Source: Brevibacterium sp. S111 (GTDB taxonomy: Bacteria; Actinomycetota; Actinomycetes; Actinomycetales; Brevibacteriaceae). From it: a DNA stretch of 64,000 nucleotides. The stretch spans positions 1-64,000 of the forward strand of contig NZ_RHFH01000005.1 of assembly GCF_004745075.1 (NCBI RefSeq), read 5' to 3'. Position 1 is the stretch's first letter. Each line of letters opens with the position of its first letter. The translations under genes were made by a program, and so were the position numbers. Below the pieces are notes generated by a model that was given only the letters and a program-made list of their open reading frames with translations, was not told where the DNA came from and made no database searches. Below, piece by piece: positions 25,705 to 32,550 of the stretch.

Positions 25705-26493
25705 TCATAGCCCAAGCCCTCGATCCTGAGGGCCGGGCCCGCGCCGGGGCGGAGGCCCGAAGGGTGGATCGGGGTCGAGCTGGTTTGCCCGCCGCTGTAG
25801 CGCCGCCCGCAACTCCCGATCCAGCGCCTCAACGTCCCGTCGCGGTCGGGGGCAAGTGAACTCCGCTGCTGCTTGCTCCATCCGCTCCGGGAGATCATCG
25901 GCCCTGATGGAAGCGACCGGGATGAGCGCCGGGTGCAGCAGCGCCTCAAGCCCGTCCGGGGCACGGTAGATCGCGACGGTCCGCGCGTGGGCGAACACAT
26001 TCGGATCGATCTGGTTCCAGTCGATCACCCAACCAGCCTCGACGGCGAGCTGATTGAACAGCGTGAACTGGCTGCGAGTATTGACGTCGCGGAACGGGTG
26101 GATCGCCGTGGTCTCACCCCAGGTCCAGGCCAGGCCCGCGGAGAACCCGGCACGATCACGACCCTTGAGATAGTCCATCCCCGCCAGAGCCCCGAAGACA
26201 CGATCGGCCTCGTCGGAGATGAACTCGGGCAGGCAGTGCGCGATCCCGGTCCCACCCGGACCGGTGTTCGTATCCCGCAACTGACCACCCCAGGTGTAGA
26301 AGCCCTCGACCAGCCGGGCATGGATCGCCTGCAAGTGCGCCAGGTCAAAACTGCCGGAGATCGGTGTCCGAGCCAGCTCGCGGACACGCAGACCGATGAC
26401 CGCGGTCTCGGCTTCCTTCCACGCCGCCGGGTCGGTGTAGCCGGGGATGTTGACGAGCACTTCGGTGCCAGGATACGTGTAATGATCCGGCAT
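25705..26493 (-). CDS. fic: Fic-family AMP-transferase toxin with a variant motif
   Basis: A 262-residue Fic-domain protein. The core has FDLAHLQAIHARLVEGFYTW with WGGQLRDTNTG (flap), then WTWGETTAIHPFRDVNTRSQFTL (abridged). The Fic motif is normally HPFxxGNGRxxR; here it is HPFRDVNTRSQ, so both Gly positions are Val/Thr and the final Arg is Gln, while His and the internal Asn/Arg remain. Fic toxins move AMP from ATP to target proteins such as topoisomerases. The gene follows a VbhA-like antitoxin gene after 36 bp, the usual order for this pair. The C-terminal 60 residues are charged and Pro-rich. Activity is likely but the altered loop could change the nucleotide used. Confidence 0.88.
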   Translation of the reverse strand: MPDHYTYPGTEVLVNIPGYTDPAAWKEAETAVIGLRVRELARTPISGSFDLAHLQAIHARLVEGFYTWGGQLRDTNTGPGGTGIAHCLPEFISDEADRVFGALAGMDYLKGRDRAGFSAGLAWTWGETTAIHPFRDVNTRSQFTLFNQLAVEAGWVIDWNQIDPNVFAHARTVAIYRAPDGLEALLHPALIPVASIRADDLPERMEQAAAEFTCPRPRRDVEALDRELRAALQRRANQLDPDPPFGPPPRRGPGPQDRGLGL

Positions 26494-26529
26494 CAGTGCC
26501 CACCCCTGGCCGCGAGGTCGTGCGCCCGG

Positions 26530-26733
26530 TTACCGGGTGATGCCGTACTTGGCGTCGATCTGCGCCAGCCGCTGGGCGATGGCCTCGTCGGCGGACAGTT
26601 CCCCGGCGAGCACCTTTCGGCCCAGGGCACGGTCGGCGTCGGTCTCCTCTTCGCCGGCCATCCGCTGGCCTGCGGTAACCTGTGCTTCGAGCCGGTCGAT
26701 CTCGGCCTGCGACAGCGTCTTCGTGGTCGCCAT
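26530..26733 (-). CDS. VbhA-like antitoxin of the Fic toxin
   Basis: A 67-residue helical protein, MATTKTLSQAEIDRLEAQVT at the start and GRKVLAGELSADEAIAQRLA near the end. The latter is the antitoxin helix of the VbhA family, in which a conserved S/T-x-x-x-E-[G/N] segment blocks ATP binding in Fic; here the nearest match is in the GELSADEA stretch. Start ATG 26733 has a strong GGAGGAA upstream. It precedes fic in the same operon and would neutralise it. Confidence 0.8.
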   Translation of the reverse strand: MATTKTLSQAEIDRLEAQVTAGQRMAGEEETDADRALGRKVLAGELSADEAIAQRLAQIDAKYGITR

Positions 26734-26901
26734 GCTGGTTCCTCCTCCATGCTCACCTGCCACCCCCTAGTCTACCGTTCCGGACCCTCATCCTGCCGGT
26801 GCATACACGGTGATTGATCCGAGTAGCGCAGTGCGAGCAGTCCGTCGCGAGATAGGTACGGGCCGCTTCCCGGACATCGCTTTCTCGTCTCTGTGGGGTG
26901 C

Positions 26902-27192
26902 TCAGCTCAGGTCGTGTGCCTGTCGCATCCACGCTTGCTGCTGCGCGATCAGCCCGGTCCGATTGGTCGGGTCGAGCGCTCTGGTCTGCTGCTTGACCAG
27001 CCGGCGGCGGGAGGCCCACTGCGCCCGCTCGTCTTCGTCGGTGGCGTCGGACATCCGCGCTAGCAGCAGCGCCGAAAGCAGGGTTCACGCTTCACGAGTG
27101 ATGCCATGGACGACCACGTCCTCGACCAGCATCCGGTCATACCATCCGTGGATTGATTCTGCGGAAATCGTGGCTCGCGCGCTCGGTCTCAT
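26902..27192 (-). pseudogene. Small gene, possibly broken by an in-frame TGA
   Basis: On the minus strand an ATG at 27192 opens MRPSARATISAESIHGWYDR and runs 35 codons to a TGA (27085-27087). The same frame continues to a stop at 26902 and includes a 50-residue piece starting MSDATDEDERAQWASRRRLV (ATG 27054). The two parts together would make a 96-residue helical protein. Either it is a gene inactivated by one nonsense change, or the 50-residue product is made alone; no clear ribosome binding site precedes ATG 27054. I do not recognise the family. The rest of 26764-27237 shows nothing else. Confidence 0.35.
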
Positions 27193-27237
27193 CTTCCGCG
27201 CCTGATCATGTGAGGTCCACTTTGAGGCATCTTGTTC

Positions 27238-27900
27238 TCATGTCGGCGAGTCCGAGAGGCCCGCATCGTGTCCGAGGACAGCCAATCGGACACGATTGGT
27301 GATCTGCAACTGGGTGAAGATGCTGGCGAGATGTGCTTTCACTGTCGCGGGCGAACAGTGCAGGCGTTTACCGATCTCAGCGTTCGTGAGTCCTTGGGCC
27401 ACGTACTGGACGACTTCTCGTTCGCGTTCGGTCAGTTGGGAAAGGGCTTCAATCGCCTGATCTTTTCTGGCATTGTTGCCGTTCACCGAGTATTTGTCGA
27501 GGAGTACTCTCGCGTGGCGCGATGAGAGAATTGTGCGGCCCTCGGCCGTTTCACGGACCGCGTCGATGATCTCGGCGGGAGGCGTGTCCTTGAGGAGGTA
27601 ACCGCTGGCTCCTGCGTCGAGCACTGAGAGGACGTGCGCGTCAGTGTCGAAAGTCGTCAGGGCCAGGACCTTCGGGGGTTCCGGGAGCTTCATCAGTTCG
27701 GCGGTGGCCTCACGCCCGTCCATGCCCGGCATCCGCAGATCCATGAGAACAACATCAGGGTGAACCCGTTCGACCTCGACGATGGACTCCTTCCCATCAG
27801 TAGCCTCTCCGACGCACTCAACGTCGTCAGCAGAGTCGAAGATGAACCGAAGACCGGCCCGGACCAGCGGGTCGTCGTCAACGATGAGGACGTGAATCAT
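27238..27900 (-). CDS. NarL/FixJ-type response regulator
   Basis: A 220-residue regulator. The receiver domain begins MIHVLIVDDDPLVRAGLRFI with the acidic pair DDD, phospho-Asp in VVLMDLRMPGMDG and Lys in GYLLKDTPP. The C-terminal LuxR-type helix-turn-helix is LTEREREVVQYVAQGLTNAE. It overlaps the kinase gene stop by an ATGA (27897-27900), so kinase and regulator are made together. It is transcribed away from the NHLP-like peptide and ABC cluster at 29468-34259 and is the obvious candidate to control it through the dyad at 29323-29351. Confidence 0.92.
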   Translation of the reverse strand: MIHVLIVDDDPLVRAGLRFIFDSADDVECVGEATDGKESIVEVERVHPDVVLMDLRMPGMDGREATAELMKLPEPPKVLALTTFDTDAHVLSVLDAGASGYLLKDTPPAEIIDAVRETAEGRTILSSRHARVLLDKYSVNGNNARKDQAIEALSQLTEREREVVQYVAQGLTNAEIGKRLHCSPATVKAHLASIFTQLQITNRVRLAVLGHDAGLSDSPT

Positions 27901-29117
27901 CCGCTCGCCTCCGTCTGGTCGGTATCAGCTGCCGGCCACGGCAGGTCGGCTCGGACGATGAACACGGAGTCGGACTCGGTGACTGTCAGTTCGCCGCCGA
28001 CCGTGCGCGCGCGTTCCTGGAGGCCGGGTAGCCCTCGCCCTCCGTGGCCGGGGCGTTCTGTCTCGGAGACAGGGTCTGTCACAGCGTTTCTGACCTCGAT
28101 GACCAGGTGCTGTCCCGGAGATCCCGCAAGCGACACGATCACTGGCGCGCTCGGCGCATGCCTATGCGCATTGGTCAGGCCCTCCTGGACGATCCGGTAC
28201 GCCGCTCGCGTGGTCTTCTCCGGAAGCATCTCGGGTGTGGTCAGATCGGAGGACACGAGGTCGACGATCGCCCCGCTGGAACGGCTTTCGGTGATGAGCT
28301 TCTCGATCCCGAGGATGTCCTGGGGAACGAGTGATCGTTCCGTTGCCTCTGAATCCAGCCAGTCGGGAGTCTCGATCGAGCCGATGATGGACCGGAGATC
28401 GTCGAGGGCCGCACGGGCGCTTCGTCTAATGAGCTGTGCTTGTTTCTCCACGACCTCCCCTCCGGCGTGGGCATTGAGTTCGAGTCCTCCGGCTTGCATG
28501 GTTAGCAGAGACAGCTTGTGCCCAAGCACATCATGGGCTTCGCGGGCGATGCGGGCACGTTCCAACAGGACAGCCTCAGCCGCTCGCGCTGATCGTTCGG
28601 CCTCGGCATGCTCGGCACGAATCCGGTAGCTGTCGGTGAGGTCTCGGCGCGCCGCGACGGCGGTGCCGATGAGGTAGGGGACGAGTACGACGACGATGCT
28701 GTTGAGCAACCAACTGCCGACGCTGGTCCAGGCTTCGAGGTCAACGCCATCGACCGATACGAGACGTTCCCCTCGCGCCGCGACAACACCCAAGAGCACG
28801 AAGGTCAAGGCGATGGCGAGGAGCCCGCGCCGACCTTTGCGTCGCACTCCGAGATTGAATAGTGCTGGGATGAGCAGTACTTGGGTGGCAAACGCCGTCG
28901 TCGCCCACGCCACCACGAGCAGTGCATACGGGTATTTCTCGCGGACGAGGGCGGCAGCGGCCCCCAGGGCGGCCAGCCCGATGAGGATCACCTGAGGCCA
29001 GCCGTTCATCCCACTGGCCGCGAGAACAGTTAGTGAGGCGATCACGAGCACGTACGCGGCCGACCGTGCCCAGTCTGTCGAGCGATGCACGGGCTCGGGT
29101 CGAGGTGTCGTTGGCAT
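27897..29117 (-). CDS. Sensor histidine kinase (HisKA_3 type)
   Basis: A 406-residue kinase. Start ATG 29117 (MPTTPRPEPVHRSTDW) is backed by GGGAGG; a longer start at 29207 lacks one. About five membrane segments fill residues 20-165. The dimerisation box with the phospho-acceptor is ERARIAREAHDVLGHKLSLL (His in AHDVLGH). The ATPase domain has YRIVQEGLTNAHRHA (N-box) and GHGGRGLPGLQERA (G-box). The short extracellular loops suggest sensing of something in or at the membrane, as is common for kinases regulating peptide export and immunity. Confidence 0.9.
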   Translation of the reverse strand: MPTTPRPEPVHRSTDWARSAAYVLVIASLTVLAASGMNGWPQVILIGLAALGAAAALVREKYPYALLVVAWATTAFATQVLLIPALFNLGVRRKGRRGLLAIALTFVLLGVVAARGERLVSVDGVDLEAWTSVGSWLLNSIVVVLVPYLIGTAVAARRDLTDSYRIRAEHAEAERSARAAEAVLLERARIAREAHDVLGHKLSLLTMQAGGLELNAHAGGEVVEKQAQLIRRSARAALDDLRSIIGSIETPDWLDSEATERSLVPQDILGIEKLITESRSSGAIVDLVSSDLTTPEMLPEKTTRAAYRIVQEGLTNAHRHAPSAPVIVSLAGSPGQHLVIEVRNAVTDPVSETERPGHGGRGLPGLQERARTVGGELTVTESDSVFIVRADLPWPAADTDQTEASG

Positions 29118-29467
29118 CCGTTCACCGCCTCCCGGGAACTGTCCATCCCCTCGTGTCCGCGTGGCTCGTCCTGCTCCTGATTCTACCTCCCCACCGTCCT
29201 TCGCCATTCGGCTAGAGAACCGTCACGAAGCCACCCTGCCCGGCACCGCCGGTCACACCCGCCCACAGAGCGCGCCGACACGCTCATGCCGCGACGCGGT
29301 CACAGCGCATTCGCGTCCGAACGGCCTATACAACAGCCTGTTCTCTAGGCCGATCGGGCGAGGAATTGTCTATCCGCTCCGCCGATGCGGGCGACACCAT
29401 GATCTTGGGAGCGTAGATGGCAACAGGAAATCCTGTTCACGCCAGATTTTCAACGCGGAGGATCGCC
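29118..29467. other. Divergent control region of the first peptide locus
   Basis: About 350 bp between the kinase gene (minus) and the first peptide gene (plus) with no convincing gene. It contains the 29-bp concentric dyad at 29323-29351. A ribosome binding site (GGAGGATCGCC) sits just before ATG 29468. Confidence 0.6.
29323..29351. promoter_or_regulatory. 29-bp concentric palindrome, likely operator
   Basis: GGCCTA (29323-29328) and TAGGCC (29346-29351) are perfect inverted arms. Inside them AACAG (29332-29336) and CTGTT (29338-29342) form a second pair. Both pairs share one centre at 29337, with unpaired trinucleotides between. A LuxR-type response regulator dimer is a plausible binder; its gene is transcribed in the opposite direction nearby. 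Confidence 0.55.
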
Positions 29468-29872
29468 ATGAATGACCGCACACACAAATACGAGAACCTG
29501 ACCAGAATCGACTATCCAAAAGTCGAGGAAGACTCGCAGCTCCCGCCGCTGACCCGTGAAGCGGTGCAAAAGGAAGCGCGTGAAGGACTCGAAGAAATCC
29601 GTGACTTCATCACCACGGACGAATTCGTCTCCCTGTTGGGCGAACTCTACGACCTCCCTCCGGAGGACCGCGACAGCTACGTCCGCACAGTCCTGCTCGA
29701 TGCTGACGAGCTCGGCAAGCGGGGAATCCACACACCGGACGGGATCAAGATCCAGCGGTCTCAGTTCGGCGACCACCGGCCGACGATCTTCTGCGTCACC
29801 AAGCTCATGTCCGATGGGGTGCGCAAGGTGACGTACACCTTCGACAACGAGTCGATTCCGGCGAGGGCGTGA
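29468..29872 (+). CDS. Leader-type peptide, NHLP-like, paralogue 1
   Basis: A 134-residue acidic protein starting MNDRTHKYENLTRIDYPKVE with GGAGG upstream. Its middle (EGLEEIRDFITTDEFVSLLG...LLDADELGKRGIHTPDGIKI) aligns with the same region of the gene at 30386 (INEFIDIISTDGFLDYVNG...REHGVPTPDGLRL). The G[IV]xTPDG[IL][KR] motif resembles the G-x-x-P-[ED]-G-V element of nitrile-hydratase-like leader peptides (NHLP) used by several RiPP classes. Here the tail after the motif is 40 residues (IFCVTKLMSDGVRK...), with one Cys and a charged end, so it may be a second precursor, a partner peptide or a leader-like helper. Its stop overlaps the next gene's GTG start in GTGA. Confidence 0.65.
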   Translation: MNDRTHKYENLTRIDYPKVEEDSQLPPLTREAVQKEAREGLEEIRDFITTDEFVSLLGELYDLPPEDRDSYVRTVLLDADELGKRGIHTPDGIKIQRSQFGDHRPTIFCVTKLMSDGVRKVTYTFDNESIPARA

Positions 29873-30318
29873 GGCTGATGCTTTCCACCGACGTGAGAGG
29901 CAACGGAACAGCGCTACACGACACCTACCATGCCGCCACCGTCGACGAGTTGCGCAAGAACTCCTCCCTCCGACGGTTGCTAGCCATCGTCAATCAGCAG
30001 ATGCTCTTCCCTCATCGCGGCCGGATCGACCTGTCAGACGACCGCCTGAGTCTCGGGTCCTGGCGCACGCTGATGCCGAACGAGATCGCCCATGTCTCGA
30101 TGAGCTTCCTCCCCGAGTACAGCAGAGTCGCTGCCGGCGGCGCACGAGGAGGATTCCCCTCCTTCGGCGCCCTGAAGCGACTCGGCGCGCCTTTGGTCCT
30201 GGACCTCAGGACCGGAGAACGCATCGCTTTGCTGATCGGATACACCTGGTGGTCCGGTACGACAAAGGATGCACATTGGTTCCCCGCGCTGAAAGCTTTC
30301 GCAGCCCGAGGCGAGTAG
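29869..30318 (+). CDS. Small 'LFPHRG' protein, possible immunity or accessory factor
   Basis: A 149-residue protein (GTG 29869 overlapping the upstream stop; ATG 29878 is an alternative). The middle reads AIVNQQMLFPHRGRIDLSDD, then LSLGSW, and near the end LVLDLRTGERIALLIGYTWW. The minus-strand gene at 49853-50248 shares LINQRALFPHRG, an xLxxSDW stretch and IIIELKDGVVIYVLF. The alternating strands look like a small PH-like beta domain; no membrane segment is seen. Both copies sit in one operon with ABC transporter genes, which suggests an immunity or transporter-associated role. I do not know a named family for it. Confidence 0.6.
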   Translation: MRLMLSTDVRGNGTALHDTYHAATVDELRKNSSLRRLLAIVNQQMLFPHRGRIDLSDDRLSLGSWRTLMPNEIAHVSMSFLPEYSRVAAGGARGGFPSFGALKRLGAPLVLDLRTGERIALLIGYTWWSGTTKDAHWFPALKAFAARGE

Positions 30319-30385
30319 AACCAGCAGTAACACCCCCATCTGAATACTCAACCCCACGAGTATTCACCCCACGAAAGGAAATGCC

Positions 30386-30781
30386 ATGTCTGTCATGGAA
30401 ACCACCGACCACACCGAAGTGGATCGGACGCTCGACGAGATCCGTCATCAGGTCAACAAGGAGACGGTGACGAAGCAGATCAACGAGTTCATCGACATCA
30501 TCTCCACCGACGGGTTCCTCGACTACGTCAACGGAATCGCCGCGCTGCCGACGTATTCCGAGCGGCGTGAGTACACCGCGAAGACGGCAAACGTGCCCAC
30601 CCTCAGGGAGCATGGCGTGCCCACGCCCGACGGGCTGCGGCTGACCACCCGCGAGTTCGAGATGCCCGAGGACGGACGCGCGGCCAACACACCCTTGGTC
30701 CAGGTCCGGCCGGGCACCGATCCGCGGATGGGCTTCTGCGTCAGTGTCGGCGTCGTCGTCTGCGCCAGCTACGGCGGCTGA
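30386..30781 (+). CDS. Putative RiPP or bacteriocin precursor with a hydrophobic two-Cys core
   Basis: A 131-residue protein starting MSVMETTDHTEVDRTLDEIR behind CGAAAGGAAA. Residues 1-100 form an acidic leader with helices and the NHLP-like motif REHGVPTPDGLRLTTREF. The C-terminus after GTDPR is MGFCVSVGVVVCASYGG: 17 residues, hydrophobic, Gly-rich, two Cys eight residues apart, ending in Gly-Gly. This looks like a processed core peptide. Three ABC genes follow directly. No LanM, YcaO, radical SAM or other maturation gene lies in this operon; the only peptide-modifying enzyme on the element is LanKC, 11 kb away. The core may be unmodified with a disulfide, or modified by an unrecognised or distant enzyme. 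Confidence 0.65.
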   Translation: MSVMETTDHTEVDRTLDEIRHQVNKETVTKQINEFIDIISTDGFLDYVNGIAALPTYSERREYTAKTANVPTLREHGVPTPDGLRLTTREFEMPEDGRAANTPLVQVRPGTDPRMGFCVSVGVVVCASYGG

Positions 30782-30869
30782 ACCACACAATCGAAACGGG
30801 GTGTTCTTCCGCACGGTCGATATGCGGAGGAGCACCCCGCTTCCTGCACACGAAAGACAGGCGCCCATC

Positions 30870-31766
30870 ATGGACAGCAGCGACACCACCATCTGCATTG
30901 CCGAGCAGATTAGCCACAGCTACGGGCCCCGCAGTGCGCTGACAGACATTTCCTTCTCCCTGCCCCAAGGAACGGTCATCGGTCTCGTCGGTGCCAATGG
31001 CAGCGGGAAATCGACGCTCTTGCGCATTCTCTCGGGCGTCCAGCGACCCAGCTCCGGAACAACCTTCCTCTTCGGAGAGAACCTTGCCGACTCAGAAGCG
31101 GCGGGCAGAGGGCTGGGGGCGGCCGTCGACGGTATGGCCCTCTGGCCTGGCTGGAGCGTACGGCAGAACCTGCGCTACATCGCCGGCCTCTGCGGAGCCA
31201 CTAACGAACAGATCGATGACGCCGCCGCACTCGTCGACATCGCCGCAGAGATGAAGACCCGGCTCCGGCGTCTCTCCCTTGGCAACCGGCAACGCGTGCT
31301 CCTGGCCGCAGCGATCCTCGCTGGCACCAGGATCGTCCTCATGGACGAACCGATGAATGGACTCGACCCCGATACGCGCCAGCGGATCAGGGAAGTCATC
31401 ATCATGCTTGCTGGCCAGGGCAGGACCGTCCTGCTGTCCAGCCATGACCTGCACGACGTGGAATCCCTATGCAGCCAGCTCATCGTCCTCGACGACGGGC
31501 ATCTGATGTTCGCAGGCCAGACCGCGGACTTCGTCGGTGCCAGCACGATGACGATCCTCCGAATGGATTCCGACGCCACCAGTCGAGCACAGATGCTGCT
31601 CACCGACGCAGGAATCCATTGCCGCCGAGACAGTACCGGAGCACCCGTGGTCTTCACCCACGAGGCAACTGCCGCTACTCGGATTCTCACCACCGCCGGC
31701 ATCAGCGTCCTCGCCGCCGACGAACGTCACGCCACACTTGAGGAGAAGTTCCATGACCGCCTCTAA
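30870..31766 (+). CDS. ABC transporter ATP-binding protein (CcmA/drug-export type)
   Basis: A 298-residue ATPase starting MDSSDTTICIAEQISHSYGP. Walker A is GLVGANGSGKSTLL. The signature region is RLRRLSLGNRQRVLLAAAIL (LSLGN in place of LSGGQ). Walker B is IVLMDEPMNGLDP and the H-loop VLLSSHDLHDVE. The last 60 residues form the extra domain seen in export or immunity ATPases such as LanF. It overlaps the permease gene by 14 nt. The pair resembles LanFEG-type immunity transporters that pump a mature peptide out of the membrane. Start ATG 30870 was chosen over an in-frame upstream start overlapping the precursor gene. Confidence 0.85.
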   Translation: MDSSDTTICIAEQISHSYGPRSALTDISFSLPQGTVIGLVGANGSGKSTLLRILSGVQRPSSGTTFLFGENLADSEAAGRGLGAAVDGMALWPGWSVRQNLRYIAGLCGATNEQIDDAAALVDIAAEMKTRLRRLSLGNRQRVLLAAAILAGTRIVLMDEPMNGLDPDTRQRIREVIIMLAGQGRTVLLSSHDLHDVESLCSQLIVLDDGHLMFAGQTADFVGASTMTILRMDSDATSRAQMLLTDAGIHCRRDSTGAPVVFTHEATAATRILTTAGISVLAADERHATLEEKFHDRL

Positions 31767-32550
31767 CGCCCCCCGCATCACGCGGACAGAAACAAGCCGA
31801 TGGGTGCGAGATCCCGTCGTCCTCATCACGATCGGCGCTCTCATCACCGTCTCCGCGGCACTGACCTATCTCGCCATCTCCGTAGCGACCGGCTCCACGT
31901 CATCGGGCGGCAACGGCGTTCAACTCCAAACGGACACCACCCTCACCGCCGAATCCACCAACGACGACCTAGCGTCGATGGCGCGAAGCAGCCTGACAAT
32001 GCTCGTACCCATCGCCGCGATCATCGTCGGGGTCCGATTCGCCGGAGGCGAGCTCACATCAGGGGCGCTGCTCCAGATGGGCGTGGCTGCCCGCCGCCTC
32101 CGGTTCCTCTTCGCGGTACGCCTGGTGCTGCTGGTGGTCATCGCCGGAATCGCCGGTGCCGCCACCGCAGCGGTGACCCTCGCCGCAACCGAAGCTGCAC
32201 GGGCTCAGTCCGCTGATCTGGCTCACCTCACCGTGTGGGAAGCAGGCGGCTCCCCGGTCTTTGGAGCTGCGATGCAAGCCGTGGTGATCGCTGTGCTCGC
32301 GTTCGGCCTCTCCGCCCTGACCCGGAGGTGGATCGTCATCACCATCTGCATGCTCGTCTACATCGTCGGGCTGGAACCAGCACTCTCGGGCCTATTCGCC
32401 GACGCCAGCGCCTGGCTGCCGAGAACGGCGACATCCGAGCTGATGCTCCCGCAACCGGAACTCGCACACGTCCTGCCCACCGCGATCTGTGCCCTGCTGC
32501 TGGCCATCATTGCCGTCGCCAGCCTCCGCCGCGACCGGGTAGCACGATGA
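31753..32550 (+). CDS. ABC transporter permease
   Basis: A 265-residue membrane protein (MTASNAPRITRTETSRWVRD) with GAGGAGAAG upstream of ATG 31753. About six hydrophobic segments: residues 20-45, then LVPIAAIIVGVRFAGGELTSG, LFAVRLVLLVVIAGIAGAAT, and three more to the end. The region FAGGELTSGALLQMG matches the first cytoplasmic loop of ABC-2-like permeases that partner export or immunity ATPases. Translation is coupled on both sides: it overlaps the ATPase stop by 14 nt and its own stop overlaps the next gene in ATGA. Confidence 0.8.
   Translation: MTASNAPRITRTETSRWVRDPVVLITIGALITVSAALTYLAISVATGSTSSGGNGVQLQTDTTLTAESTNDDLASMARSSLTMLVPIAAIIVGVRFAGGELTSGALLQMGVAARRLRFLFAVRLVLLVVIAGIAGAATAAVTLAATEAARAQSADLAHLTVWEAGGSPVFGAAMQAVVIAVLAFGLSALTRRWIVITICMLVYIVGLEPALSGLFADASAWLPRTATSELMLPQPELAHVLPTAICALLLAIIAVASLRRDRVAR

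Noticed and set aside
24870..25859. 329-codon plus-strand frame and a 249-codon minus-strand frame across the palindrome array
   Set aside because: Both consist of translated palindromes and GC-rich filler, with no ribosome binding site and no domain. The array symmetry explains the open frames.
30386..30781. Class II lanthipeptide precursor
   Set aside because: The leader fits NHLP loosely, but no LanM is in the locus and the core has few Ser/Thr, so a lanthipeptide call is not supported.
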